Assembly (NCBI RefSeq): GCF_031846385.1
Contig: NZ_JAVRHV010000001.1
Span: 1,126,275 to 1,190,274, forward strand
DNA from: Urechidicola vernalis
GTDB lineage: Bacteria > Bacteroidota > Bacteroidia > Flavobacteriales > Flavobacteriaceae
Length of the DNA stretch: 64,000 bases
Reading direction: 5' to 3'
Program-made: the position numbers and the translations under genes
Notes under the pieces: generated by a model
The model's input: only the letters and a program-made list of their open reading frames with translations
What the model was told of the DNA's origin: nothing
Database searches by the model: none
Part shown: positions 42,978 through 51,370 of the stretch, one piece after another
How the letters are laid out: each line of letters starts with the position of its first letter
Position numbering within the stretch: position 1 is the first letter of the stretch

Positions 42978-44444
42978 TTACAGCATTAATTTTACCATTA
43001 ACAGCCCTAATCCTCCTAATACAATAGTATAAGGTAAGGCCATTTTCACCATTTTAAAGTATGACAGATTAATTAATGGTGCTAACGAACTCGTCAATAA
43101 GAATAAAAATGCTGCCTGCCCATTTGGCGTTGCAACACTTGGTAAATTTGTTCCAGTATTAATAGCTACAGCTAAAGTTTCGAAATGTTCTCTGGAAATT
43201 GTACCAGCATCAAAAGCCGCTTGCACTTCTCCTATATATACTGTGGCTACAAATACATTATCACTAATAGCCGATAAAACTCCATTAGCAATATAGAACA
43301 TCGATGGTTGATCCGCTAGGTCTAATTCCAACGCCGCGGCAATAATAGGAGAAAATAAATGCTGATCGTGAATCATTGCAACAACCACAAAAAACACAAC
43401 TAATAAACCTGTAAATGGCAATGCTTCTTCGAACGCAGGCCCTAATTGATGCTCGTCTGTAATACCCATAAAGGCAGTCTGTACAATTATCAACCCTAAA
43501 CCAATCATTCCAACAGAAGCAACATGTGTCGCCAATCCTGCAATTAACAATATGGCAGAAATGCCTTGCACCATTAAAGCAAATTTTTCCTTTTTACTTC
43601 TATTCGCATCTTCTTCTGCCGTATACCCTTCAATAATTCCACGGGCAACAGTAGGCATTTTTGCACCAAAACCAAACCACCCTGTCAATTCTAATACCAC
43701 AGTTGTTAATAATCCTCCTGCTAATACGGGTAGTGTAATTGCTTTCATTTTTAAGAAAAACTCTATAAAGTCCCAGCCCATTACTTCACCTATTAATAAG
43801 TTTTGAGGCTCTCCTACTAAAGTACAAACACCTCCTAGAGCAGTTCCTACCGCACCATGCATTACTAAACTTCTTAAAAATGAACGGAATTGTTCTAGAG
43901 TTTCACCACTCAGTTCTTTCCTATCAATAATCCCATCTTTATCATAATCTGTTGTACTGGAATGAATTTTATGGTACACTCCGTAAAACCCAACAGTTAC
44001 ACTAATTAATACAGCCATTACAGTTAAGGCATCTAAAAATGCTGATAGCACAGCCGCCAGAAATACAAATAGTAAAGACAAGACTAATTTGGATTTTATC
44101 TTAGTAAACACCTTACTAAAGATGTACATTAATAACGGCTTCATAAAGTAAATACCCGCCACCATAAACACCAACAACAATATCACCTCTATGTTTGCTT
44201 CCACTTCATGCATTGCATTTTTAGGAGAAGTGAGTCCTAAGGCTAAAATCTCAATTGCCAATAACCCACCTGATTGCAATGGATAACATTTTAATGCCAT
44301 TGCTAAAGTAAATATGAATTCACCAATGAATAACCAAGCGGCTACTGATGGACTCATAAAATAAATTGGAATATTAATGATTAGAAATGTAATCATTACA
44401 GTTTTAAACCATCTTGGGCTATTTCCTAAAAAGTACTTAAACAT
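42978..44444 (-). CDS. nhaB: NhaB-type sodium/proton antiporter
   Basis: A 488-residue polytopic protein of about 12 segments. The N-terminus FLGNSPRWFKTVMITFLIIN, the region LSAFLDALTVMAVLISVTVGFYGVYHK, GTALGGVCTLVGEPQNLLIGEVMGWDFIEFF and NVFVATVYIGE with SVATPNGQAAFLFLLTSSLAPLI are typical of NhaB. It exports sodium in exchange for protons, which suits a marine organism. It follows the glutamate dehydrogenase gene by 11 bp and ends at a terminator. Confidence 0.92.
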   Translation of the reverse strand: MFKYFLGNSPRWFKTVMITFLIINIPIYFMSPSVAAWLFIGEFIFTLAMALKCYPLQSGGLLAIEILALGLTSPKNAMHEVEANIEVILLLVFMVAGIYFMKPLLMYIFSKVFTKIKSKLVLSLLFVFLAAVLSAFLDALTVMAVLISVTVGFYGVYHKIHSSTTDYDKDGIIDRKELSGETLEQFRSFLRSLVMHGAVGTALGGVCTLVGEPQNLLIGEVMGWDFIEFFLKMKAITLPVLAGGLLTTVVLELTGWFGFGAKMPTVARGIIEGYTAEEDANRSKKEKFALMVQGISAILLIAGLATHVASVGMIGLGLIIVQTAFMGITDEHQLGPAFEEALPFTGLLVVFFVVVAMIHDQHLFSPIIAAALELDLADQPSMFYIANGVLSAISDNVFVATVYIGEVQAAFDAGTISREHFETLAVAINTGTNLPSVATPNGQAAFLFLLTSSLAPLINLSYFKMVKMALPYTIVLGGLGLLMVKLML

Positions 44445-44455
44445 AAATTATTATT

Positions 44456-45688
44456 TTAAACAAGTTGTTCCAGAGCAATCTCAAAAGCAGTTTTACAAAT
44501 TTCAGTTTTGCTCTCTTTTTTATTATACGTCTTTTTCAGTGCATTCTTTATTGTGTTAGAAGTATCTTCAAAAATAGCCTTGTCTTGCATTGGAATAGAC
44601 CTTCTCTTTTCCATTAAATATGCAAAAACACGAGCAATACCACAATTGGATATAAAATCCGGTAACAAACTTACCTTTTTATCTGTAAATTCCATAATAG
44701 GACCGAAAAATATTTCCTTATCTGCAAAAGGAACATTAGCCCCTGGAGAAATAACTTCTAAGCCGGCATCTATCAATTGGGTTATTTGCTCTTTTGACAC
44801 TAATCTAGAAGCTGCGGCAGGAACAAAAATCTCGGTAGATAATGACCAAATACGGTAATTCATTTCTTCAAAAGGAATCATTTGATCCGATTCTAATGTA
44901 TTTCCTTTCTTTGCTAAGAAAAGGTTCGTCATTTCTTCTAACGTAAACCCTTCTTCATTAATTAATCCTCCATGCCTATCAATAATACCAACTACTTTGG
45001 CTCCTAATTGAGTTAAATAATATGCTGCTGCTGCACCAACATTGCCAAAACCTTGAACAATTGCTCTTTTCCCTTTAATGGAACCTCCATAAATATCATA
45101 ATAATGCTTCACTGCTTCTGCAACCCCATACCCGGTTAACATATCCGCAACTGTATACTTTCGCTCTAAACTAGGTGTAAACTCTTTATTTTCAATTACT
45201 TTCACAACACCCATTCGCAACTGTCCAATTCTGTTAATTTTATCCGCCTCGGTTGGTTTAAAATGTCCATTAAAAACTCCTTCTTGAGGATGCCATACCC
45301 CGCAATCTTCCGTCATAGGAATTACGTCATGAATTTCATCTACATTCAAATCACCTCCAGTACCGTAATAATGTTTTAATAAAGGTGTAACTGCTTTATA
45401 CCATCGTTCCAAAACGCCTTTCTTTCGCGGATCTGATGGATCAAAATTAATTCCAGATTTTGCACCGCCAATTGCTGGTCCTGAAACCGTGAATTTAACT
45501 TCCATAGTTTTTGCCAATGAAAGAACTTCATTCATATCAAGTCCTTTCCGCATCCTAGTTCCTCCACCAGATGCGCCTCCTCTAAGAGAGTTTATTACAG
45601 TCCAGCCTTCTGCCTCTGTTTCGGCATCCTTCCAATGAAAAACAATTTCAGGTTGCTTTTCTTCATATTTTTTAAGTAGTTCTTTCAT
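44456..45688 (-). CDS. Glu/Leu/Phe/Val-family dehydrogenase
   Basis: A 410-residue amino-acid dehydrogenase. The catalytic Lys motif is VSGPAIGGAKSGINFDP; GTGGDLNVDE is the second active-site loop and RAIVQGFGNVGAAAAYYLTQLGAKVVGIIDRHGG the NAD(P)-binding Rossmann motif. The family includes glutamate and branched-chain dehydrogenases; the Bacteroidota form is usually called glutamate dehydrogenase, but the substrate is not fixed by the sequence alone. It is 31 bp after anmK and 11 bp before nhaB. Confidence 0.9.
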   Translation of the reverse strand: MKELLKKYEEKQPEIVFHWKDAETEAEGWTVINSLRGGASGGGTRMRKGLDMNEVLSLAKTMEVKFTVSGPAIGGAKSGINFDPSDPRKKGVLERWYKAVTPLLKHYYGTGGDLNVDEIHDVIPMTEDCGVWHPQEGVFNGHFKPTEADKINRIGQLRMGVVKVIENKEFTPSLERKYTVADMLTGYGVAEAVKHYYDIYGGSIKGKRAIVQGFGNVGAAAAYYLTQLGAKVVGIIDRHGGLINEEGFTLEEMTNLFLAKKGNTLESDQMIPFEEMNYRIWSLSTEIFVPAAASRLVSKEQITQLIDAGLEVISPGANVPFADKEIFFGPIMEFTDKKVSLLPDFISNCGIARVFAYLMEKRRSIPMQDKAIFEDTSNTIKNALKKTYNKKESKTEICKTAFEIALEQLV

Positions 45689-45719
45689 TTATATAATGTA
45701 TAGTTAGTAGTATCAGTAT

Positions 45720-46778
45720 TTATTTAGGTTCAACTATTTTTCCGCTGCAATGATCTTTATTCGCTCCTGTAACAGATTTTAGACAATTGTTTTTATTTTC
45801 AATTCGCAAGACACCCAAGAATGCAAAAACCAAAGCTTCTTTAAAATTTATCAATATATTTTTTGGAACAATCACTGAATTAAACAGTTTTAATTGCAAT
45901 TGGTGGATTAAGAAATTATTAAATGCTCCGCCTCCAGTAACAAAAACTTGTCCCGGTGAACTAACTTTATCTGCAATTTGATTTACGATATGAGCAATAA
46001 ATGTTCTAAGCACATCTTTCACTTCTAAATTATAGTTGTCGATTAAAGGAAAAATAAATTCAACTACAAATTCATAGCCAAGCGATTTAGGTGCATCTCC
46101 ATTATAAAATTCCAAACCATCTAATTCATCTAGCAATTCTTGATGTATTGTTCCTTCTGAAGCTATTTTACCTCCATCATCATAATCTAATCCTATTTTT
46201 TGAGTGTAATGGTTCATAACAATATTAACCGGACAAATATCAAAAGCCAATCGCTCACCTCTTTTATCAAAAGAAATATTTGCAAATCCACCTAAATTCA
46301 AACAATACTCAAAATCTGAAAACAATAATTGATCTCCAATAGGCACTAAAGGTGCTCCTTGCCCTCCAAGTTTCACATCTTGTGTTCTAAAATCATATAC
46401 AGTTTTAAAGCCAGTCAATTTAGAAATAGTCTCCCCATCACCAATTTGTAAAGTAACTCCTTCTTCTGGCTTATGGAAAATAGTATGCCCATGAGAAGCA
46501 ACAAAATCAACTCTGGCAATGCGATGAGATTTAACAAATAAATTTATCAACTCTCCAAGATATTCTCCGTATGCTACATCTAACAATTTTAAATGCGCCG
46601 CATCTTTATCAAACCCCGAACGTAGTTTATCTTCCCATGATTTAGAATACGGAATCATTTCCGATGTAATTATCTCATAAGAATAAGATCCTTTAACGAA
46701 GGAAGCATAAACCAGATCTACTCCATCTAAAGAAGTACCACTCATTAATCCAATAGCAAACCACTTATCATCATTCAT
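45720..46778 (-). CDS. anmK: Anhydro-N-acetylmuramic acid kinase
   Basis: A 352-residue ASKHA-fold kinase. It has the N-terminal GLMSGTSLDGVDLVYASF, then FVASHGHTIFHKP, TLQIGDGETIS, YDFRTQDVKLGGQGAPLVPIGD and the C-terminal VFVTGGGAFNNFLI. It phosphorylates 1,6-anhydro-MurNAc during cell-wall recycling, giving MurNAc-6-phosphate. First gene of the anmK-gdh-nhaB unit, divergent from the acyl-CoA dehydrogenase gene. Confidence 0.95.
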   Translation of the reverse strand: MNDDKWFAIGLMSGTSLDGVDLVYASFVKGSYSYEIITSEMIPYSKSWEDKLRSGFDKDAAHLKLLDVAYGEYLGELINLFVKSHRIARVDFVASHGHTIFHKPEEGVTLQIGDGETISKLTGFKTVYDFRTQDVKLGGQGAPLVPIGDQLLFSDFEYCLNLGGFANISFDKRGERLAFDICPVNIVMNHYTQKIGLDYDDGGKIASEGTIHQELLDELDGLEFYNGDAPKSLGYEFVVEFIFPLIDNYNLEVKDVLRTFIAHIVNQIADKVSSPGQVFVTGGGAFNNFLIHQLQLKLFNSVIVPKNILINFKEALVFAFLGVLRIENKNNCLKSVTGANKDHCSGKIVEPK

Positions 46779-46851
46779 CTTTTAAAAAATTTATTGGGTT
46801 ACACTCTTTATCAAATTATCATTTCATCAAAAAAAATACGAATAAAAGAGG

Positions 46852-46859
46852 TATATTTG
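46852..46859 (+). promoter_or_regulatory. Candidate -7 box of the acyl-CoA dehydrogenase gene
   Basis: Exact TATATTTG, 37 bp before the ATG at 46897. No TTTG is seen at the -33 distance. Confidence 0.4.
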
Positions 46860-46896
46860 TCAAATATCACAATAAATCGCCAAATTATTAAACATT

Positions 46897-48039
46897 ATGG
46901 ACTTTAATTTAACTGAAGAGCAGATTATGATTCGCGATGCCGCACGGGATTTTGCACAAAGCGAATTACTCCCAGGAGTAATTGAAAGAGATGAAAAACA
47001 AGAATTCCCTACTGAGCAAATAAGAAAGATGGGAGAACTCGGTTTTATGGGTATGATGGTAGACCCAAAATATGGTGGTGGCGGAATGGATACTGCATCT
47101 TATGTTTTGGCCATGGAAGAAATTTCCAAAATAGATGCATCGGCATCTGTTGTGATGTCGGTTAACAATTCATTGGTTTGCTGGGGGCTTGAAGCCTTTG
47201 GAACAGAAGAGCAAAAACAAAAATACTTAACCAAACTCGCCACAGGAGAAATCATAGGTGCATTTTGTTTAAGTGAACCTGAAGCTGGAAGTGATGCTAC
47301 ATCACAAAGCACAACAGCAATTGACAAAGGCGACCACTATTTATTAAATGGTACAAAGAATTGGATTACCAATGGAAATACCGCTGGTGTATACTTGGTT
47401 ATTGCCCAAACCGATATCGAAAAAGGACATAAGGGAATTAATGCCTTGATTATTGAAAAAGGAATGGAAGGATTTGAAGTTGGACCTAAAGAGAATAAAT
47501 TAGGAATTCGAGGATCTGATACGCACTCTTTAATGTTTACCGATGTTAAAGTTCCTAAAGAAAATAGAATTGGTGAAGACGGATTTGGATTTAAGTTTGC
47601 TATGAAGACTTTGGCAGGTGGAAGAATCGGAATTGCCTCACAAGCCTTAGGCATTGCATCTGGGGCATACGAACTTGCTTTAAAATATTCGAAAGAACGT
47701 AAATCTTTTGGAACAGAAATCTGCAATCATCAAGCAATCGCCTTTAAATTAGCTGATATGGCTACGCATATTGTAGCTGCAAGAATGCTTTGTCTTAAAG
47801 CAGCATCTGATAAAGATGAGAAAAAGAATTACGATCAATCTGGTGCCATGGCGAAACTTTATGCCGCAGAAATGGCCATGAATGTTGCAACTGAAGCTGT
47901 TCAAATTCATGGAGGATACGGATTTGTAAAAGAATACCATGTAGAGCGCTTAATGAGAGATGCCAAGATTACTCAGATTTACGAAGGAACATCGGAAATT
48001 CAAAAAATTGTAATCTCGAGAAATATATTGAGAGGTTAA
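46897..48039 (+). CDS. Acyl-CoA dehydrogenase
   Basis: A 380-residue protein of normal length. Signature GAFCLSEPEAGSDATS (FAD/substrate loop), NGTKNWITNGNTAGVYLV, a middle beta domain ending KENRIGEDGFGFK, and the C-terminal helical domain with the catalytic Glu in QIYEGTSEIQK. The sequence is of the short/medium-chain (butyryl-CoA-like) type. Monocistronic with a terminator 125 bp downstream. Confidence 0.95.
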   Translation: MDFNLTEEQIMIRDAARDFAQSELLPGVIERDEKQEFPTEQIRKMGELGFMGMMVDPKYGGGGMDTASYVLAMEEISKIDASASVVMSVNNSLVCWGLEAFGTEEQKQKYLTKLATGEIIGAFCLSEPEAGSDATSQSTTAIDKGDHYLLNGTKNWITNGNTAGVYLVIAQTDIEKGHKGINALIIEKGMEGFEVGPKENKLGIRGSDTHSLMFTDVKVPKENRIGEDGFGFKFAMKTLAGGRIGIASQALGIASGAYELALKYSKERKSFGTEICNHQAIAFKLADMATHIVAARMLCLKAASDKDEKKNYDQSGAMAKLYAAEMAMNVATEAVQIHGGYGFVKEYHVERLMRDAKITQIYEGTSEIQKIVISRNILRG

Positions 48040-48083
48040 AACTCTGTTTTGACAATCTCAAAAAATATAATGAAAGGTTAAAA
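48012..48083 (+). repeat. Imperfect duplication of the end of the acyl-CoA dehydrogenase gene
   Basis: The 30 bases at 48012-48041, which include the stop codon, recur at 48054-48083 with four substitutions (26 of 30 identical; both start AATCTC and end GGTTAAAA). The offset is 42 bp. The second copy is outside the gene. Confidence 0.7.
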
Positions 48084-48163
48084 GTAAATGTTCAATGCAA
48101 ATAATTCATGGAAACTACCTTTTTTTATGAGTTTTATTTATTGTAAATCGGCATTTATTACAC

Positions 48164-48191
48164 AAAATCAGTCTTAGGACTGATTTTTTTT
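48164..48191 (+). terminator. Terminator of the acyl-CoA dehydrogenase gene
   Basis: AAAATCAGTC and GACTGATTTT form a perfect 10-bp stem around TTAG, followed by an eight-T run. Confidence 0.88.
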
Positions 48192-48256
48192 GAAAAAAAT
48201 TTAACCAACATGCATTTTTATGATATTCTTAAAAAAATGTTATTTTTTTTTTCACA

Positions 48257-48407
48257 CCCCCTAAATTTACATAGGTTAAAAATATCATTTTAAGTTTTTA
48301 TCATTTTTACCCCCTATTTTTTAAATACCTATATCTTTCTAAAACGTTTTATATTAATATACCACCCCCTTAAAATTAGGGGGTAACTGTTTTTTGACAT
48401 ACTTTTG
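48257..48407 (+). promoter_or_regulatory. Promoter region of the porin-PII-amtB operon with C5 boxes
   Basis: Runs of exactly five C followed by T lie at 48257-48261, 48310-48314 and 48365-48369, spaced 53 and 55 bp (about five helical turns). The third forms an inverted repeat CCCCCT-N7-AGGGGG (48365-48383). An exact -7 box TACTTTTG follows at 48400-48407, but no TTTG is at -33; instead the G5 half-site lies there. This fits a promoter that needs an activator, perhaps one sensing nitrogen status. Confidence 0.42.
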
Positions 48408-48452
48408 GTTCGAATTTTAGAAAACATAAAAACAAAACTAAAACCATTTATT

Positions 48453-49499
48453 ATGAAAAAAATTCTACTAAGCATTACAATATTAACCATCTGCGTTACT
48501 ACAAATTTACAAGCACAAGAAACTGAAGAAAAAAAGAAATTTTCAATTTCAGGTAGTATAGACGCTTATTTCAGAACAAACTTTAACGCCCCTAATACCG
48601 GTGATAACCCTGTTGCACCAGGAACCTCTTTTGCAAATTTACCTGGTTTTGCATTAGGTATGGCAAATTTAGTTGCAGCATACGAAGGTGAAAAAGTTGG
48701 ATTTGTAGCAGACTTAGTTTACGGACCACGTGGAGAAGATGCTACTTTTTTATCTGGAGCTTTAAGACCAGATGGAAGTTCAAATATTGTAAATCAATTA
48801 TACGCATATTGGAACGTAAGCGAAAATGTGACATTAACCATTGGTAACTTTAATACATTTTTAGGATACGAAGTTATTTCTCCTACAGGAAACTTTAACT
48901 ATAGTACATCTTACCTATTCTCTTATGGACCATTTAGCCATACTGGTATTAAAGCAGACATTGCCTTAAGTGAGAACACTTCATTAATGTTATCTGTTAT
49001 GAACCCGACAGACGCAACTGAGTTTAACCCAACAGACACTTATGCTTTTGGAGCACAATTAGGTTTCCACGGTCAATATTTAAATTTATTAATAGACCAT
49101 GGCGCGTTTGAAATTGACTATACCGGTGGTTTTGACGTTTCAGAGAAATTTTTCTTAGGTATTAATGCTGCATACTACAGCAACGGTGAAGACGACCCAG
49201 ACGATTTAGGATTCTATGGTGCGGCAATCTACCCTCAATACACAACTTCTGAAGTATTTACTATTGGCTTAAGAGCAGAATACTTTCAAGAGATCGAAGA
49301 ATTCGGAGCCATTGGAACTGCAATGCCAGATTCTAGTGTATTCGCAACTACGCTTACAGGAAACATACATATTAACGATTTAACAATTATACCAGAAATA
49401 AGACTAGACTCTAGTTCTGATGACTTCTTTGTAAATAAAGATTTAGAAGGCCAAAAAAGCCTTAGTTCATTTGTACTTGCGGCAGTTTATTCATTTTAA
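48453..49499 (+). CDS. Outer-membrane porin of the ammonium operon
   Basis: The ATG at 48453 is chosen because it gives a proper signal peptide (MKKILLSITILTICVTTNLQAQ); the protein has 348 residues. The mature part alternates polar and hydrophobic residues as in a beta-barrel (KKKFSISGSIDAYFRTNF, GFVADLVYGPRGED, VTLTIGNFNTFLGYEV, NIHINDLTIIPEIRLD) and ends in LAAVYSF, a C-terminal Phe typical of outer-membrane barrels. It resembles OmpL-like/BBP2-family porins. It is located 19 bp before the PII gene, so it probably lets ammonium or a small nitrogen compound through the outer membrane. Confidence 0.82.
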   Translation: MKKILLSITILTICVTTNLQAQETEEKKKFSISGSIDAYFRTNFNAPNTGDNPVAPGTSFANLPGFALGMANLVAAYEGEKVGFVADLVYGPRGEDATFLSGALRPDGSSNIVNQLYAYWNVSENVTLTIGNFNTFLGYEVISPTGNFNYSTSYLFSYGPFSHTGIKADIALSENTSLMLSVMNPTDATEFNPTDTYAFGAQLGFHGQYLNLLIDHGAFEIDYTGGFDVSEKFFLGINAAYYSNGEDDPDDLGFYGAAIYPQYTTSEVFTIGLRAEYFQEIEEFGAIGTAMPDSSVFATTLTGNIHINDLTIIPEIRLDSSSDDFFVNKDLEGQKSLSSFVLAAVYSF

Positions 49500-49518
49500 T
49501 TACTAAAACTATCTAATT

Positions 49519-49857
49519 ATGAAAAAAGTAGAAGCGATTATCAGAAAATCAAAATTCACGGCGGTGAAAGAAGCACTGCACAAAGTGGGAGTTAACTTTT
49601 TCTCCTATTGGGATGTTACCGGACTTGGTAATGAAAAAGAAGGTCACGTATATAGAGGTGTCGCATATAGCACTAGTGATATTCAAAGAAGATACTTATC
49701 CATTGTTGTAAATGATGACTTTGAAGATATAACCATTGATGCAATTTTAAAGTCTGCAGGTACCGGAGAAGTTGGAGACGGAAAAGTTTTCGTATCAAGC
49801 ATTGATGAAGTATACAGAATTAGAACTGGAGAAAAAGGTGGAGAAACCTTAAAATAA
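49519..49857 (+). CDS. glnK: PII nitrogen regulatory protein
   Basis: A 112-residue PII protein. It has MKKVEAIIRKSKFTAVKEALHKVGV at the start, a T-loop region GNEKEGHVYRGVAYS retaining a Tyr at the usual modification site, and the B- and C-loop motifs AGTGEVGDGKVFVSSIDEVYRIRTGE. It binds ATP/ADP and 2-oxoglutarate. The gene is directly upstream of amtB (31 bp), so it most likely docks on AmtB to block ammonium uptake in nitrogen excess. Called GlnK rather than GlnB from this linkage. Confidence 0.94.
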   Translation: MKKVEAIIRKSKFTAVKEALHKVGVNFFSYWDVTGLGNEKEGHVYRGVAYSTSDIQRRYLSIVVNDDFEDITIDAILKSAGTGEVGDGKVFVSSIDEVYRIRTGEKGGETLK

Positions 49858-49888
49858 ATAAACAACTTTAAAATTTTAAAATTTCATT

Positions 49889-51103
49889 ATGGAATTACTT
49901 ACAATAAACAATGTATGGATGATGATCTGTACGGCACTCGTTTTCTTTATGCACTTAGGTTTTGCATTTTTAGAAATAGGATTGACAAGACAAAAAAATA
50001 CTTTAAACATTTTATTTAAAAATATCTTTATTATAACCGTAGGCTTATTATTATACTGCTTAGTAGGATTCAACTTAATGTACCCTGGAGAATTTAATGG
50101 ATTCATTGGATTTGCAGGATTTGGATTAGATGCGGTTGCAGCAGCAGATTTAGCATACAATGAAGGATACACATATTGGACTGACTTCTTGTTCCAAGGA
50201 ATGTTTGCAGCAACAGCAGCAACAATTGTTTCTGGAGCGGTTGCAGAAAGAATTAAATTAGTTCCTTTTATGATCTTTACAGTTATATATGTAGGGATAG
50301 TTTACCCAATTGCAGGATCTTGGAAATGGGGAGGCGGATTCTTAGACGGTTTAGGGTTTTATGATTTCGCAGGATCTACACTAGTTCACTCAGTTGGTGG
50401 ATGGGCTGCCTTGGTTGCAGTTTGGTTATTAGGGTCCAGAATTGGAAAATTCAAAGACGGAAAACCACAAGCAATACCAGGTCACAACATTCCTTTAGCA
50501 ACAGCAGGTGTTTTAATTCTTTGGTTAGGATGGTTTGGATTTAATGGAGGATCAGTATTATCTGCAGACCCAGCATTAACATCTCTAACTTTAGTTACAA
50601 CTTGTTTGGCTGCGGCGGCTGGTGGAGTAGTTGCATTTATCGTATCAACAGTTATGTATAAAAACTTTGACTTAACAATGTTCTTAAACGGAATTTTAGG
50701 AGGATTGGTAAGTATTACGGCAGGTGCTGATCAAATGGGACCAACCGATGCTATTATCATTGGAACTATTGGAGGAGCACTTATTGTTTTTGCAGTTTCA
50801 TTTATAGATAAAATTAAATTAGACGATCCTGTAGGTGCAATTGCAGTTCACTTAATTTGTGGAATTTGGGGAACTTTAGCAGTTGGAATCTTCGGAGCAA
50901 TGGCTGGATGGGATCAATTTTTAAGTCAATTAATAGGTGTTGGTTCTTATGCAGCAATCTGTATTGTATCATCATTTATCATATTCTTTATATTAAAGAA
51001 AACAGTTGGAATTAGAGTTTCAGAAAAAGAAGAACTTGAAGGATTAGATGGGCATGAACATGGAATGAATGCATATCCTGATTTCCGAATGAACGAACAT
51101 TAA
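49889..51103 (+). CDS. amtB: Ammonium transporter
   Basis: A 404-residue polytopic Amt/Rh-family protein with 11 expected helices. It has FMHLGFAFLEIGLTRQKNT in the first helix, DFLFQGMFAATAATIVSGAVAERIK, SWKWGGGFLDGLGFYDFAGSTLVHSVGG (signature), GWFGFNGGS and HLICGIWGTLAVGIFG carrying the second pore His. The usual signal peptide of enterobacterial AmtB is not evident; the chain starts just before the first helix. Cytoplasmic tail His/Glu-rich (LDGHEHGMNAYP). Confidence 0.95.
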   Translation: MELLTINNVWMMICTALVFFMHLGFAFLEIGLTRQKNTLNILFKNIFIITVGLLLYCLVGFNLMYPGEFNGFIGFAGFGLDAVAAADLAYNEGYTYWTDFLFQGMFAATAATIVSGAVAERIKLVPFMIFTVIYVGIVYPIAGSWKWGGGFLDGLGFYDFAGSTLVHSVGGWAALVAVWLLGSRIGKFKDGKPQAIPGHNIPLATAGVLILWLGWFGFNGGSVLSADPALTSLTLVTTCLAAAAGGVVAFIVSTVMYKNFDLTMFLNGILGGLVSITAGADQMGPTDAIIIGTIGGALIVFAVSFIDKIKLDDPVGAIAVHLICGIWGTLAVGIFGAMAGWDQFLSQLIGVGSYAAICIVSSFIIFFILKKTVGIRVSEKEELEGLDGHEHGMNAYPDFRMNEH

Positions 51104-51159
51104 TAGTAGTTAGTTAGTAATAGTAAGGTCTGATTTCAAGAAAATTAGCCCACAAAATT

Positions 51160-51205
51160 GAGGTGAAATAAAGGTATTATATCTTTATTCACCTCTTTTT
51201 GTTTT
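51160..51205 (+). terminator. Terminator after amtB
   Basis: GAGGTGAAATAAAG and CTTTATTCACCTC pair over 13 positions with one bulged A, followed by TTTTTGTTTT. It separates the transport operon from gltBD. Confidence 0.88.
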
Positions 51206-51343
51206 AAATTCACGAAAATTAGCAAATTCTCAATCTTTCAAACATTATTTAATAAATACAAATTATATGCATTGAATTATTTTATTTGTTGCATTTCTTA
51301 AATCATATTGAATGATTCACTAATTTTTTTTCAACAAATTATA

Positions 51344-51351
51344 TAACTTTG
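51344..51351 (+). promoter_or_regulatory. Candidate -7 box of gltBD
   Basis: Exact TAACTTTG (TAnnTTTG), 19 bp before the ATG at 51371. The -33 region is T-rich but has no TTTG at the right place. Confidence 0.4.
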
Positions 51352-51370
51352 CTGTCAATATTTGAAGATT

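Larger units (their letters stand above)
48040..48452. other. 413-bp intergenic region before the ammonium operon
   Basis: Contains the duplicated gene end (48054-48083), a plus-strand terminator (48164-48191), three CCCCCT boxes and a -7 box. No reading frame of interest; an in-frame start at 48405 would precede the signal peptide of the porin and is not accepted. Confidence 0.6.

Noticed and set aside
48405..48452. Upstream start for the porin gene
   Set aside because: It would place 16 residues before a normal signal peptide and start next to the -7 box at 48400-48407.
51362..51370. TTG start of gltB three codons upstream
   Set aside because: The ATG at 51371 leaves the expected distance to the nucleophile Cys and suits the -7 box better.
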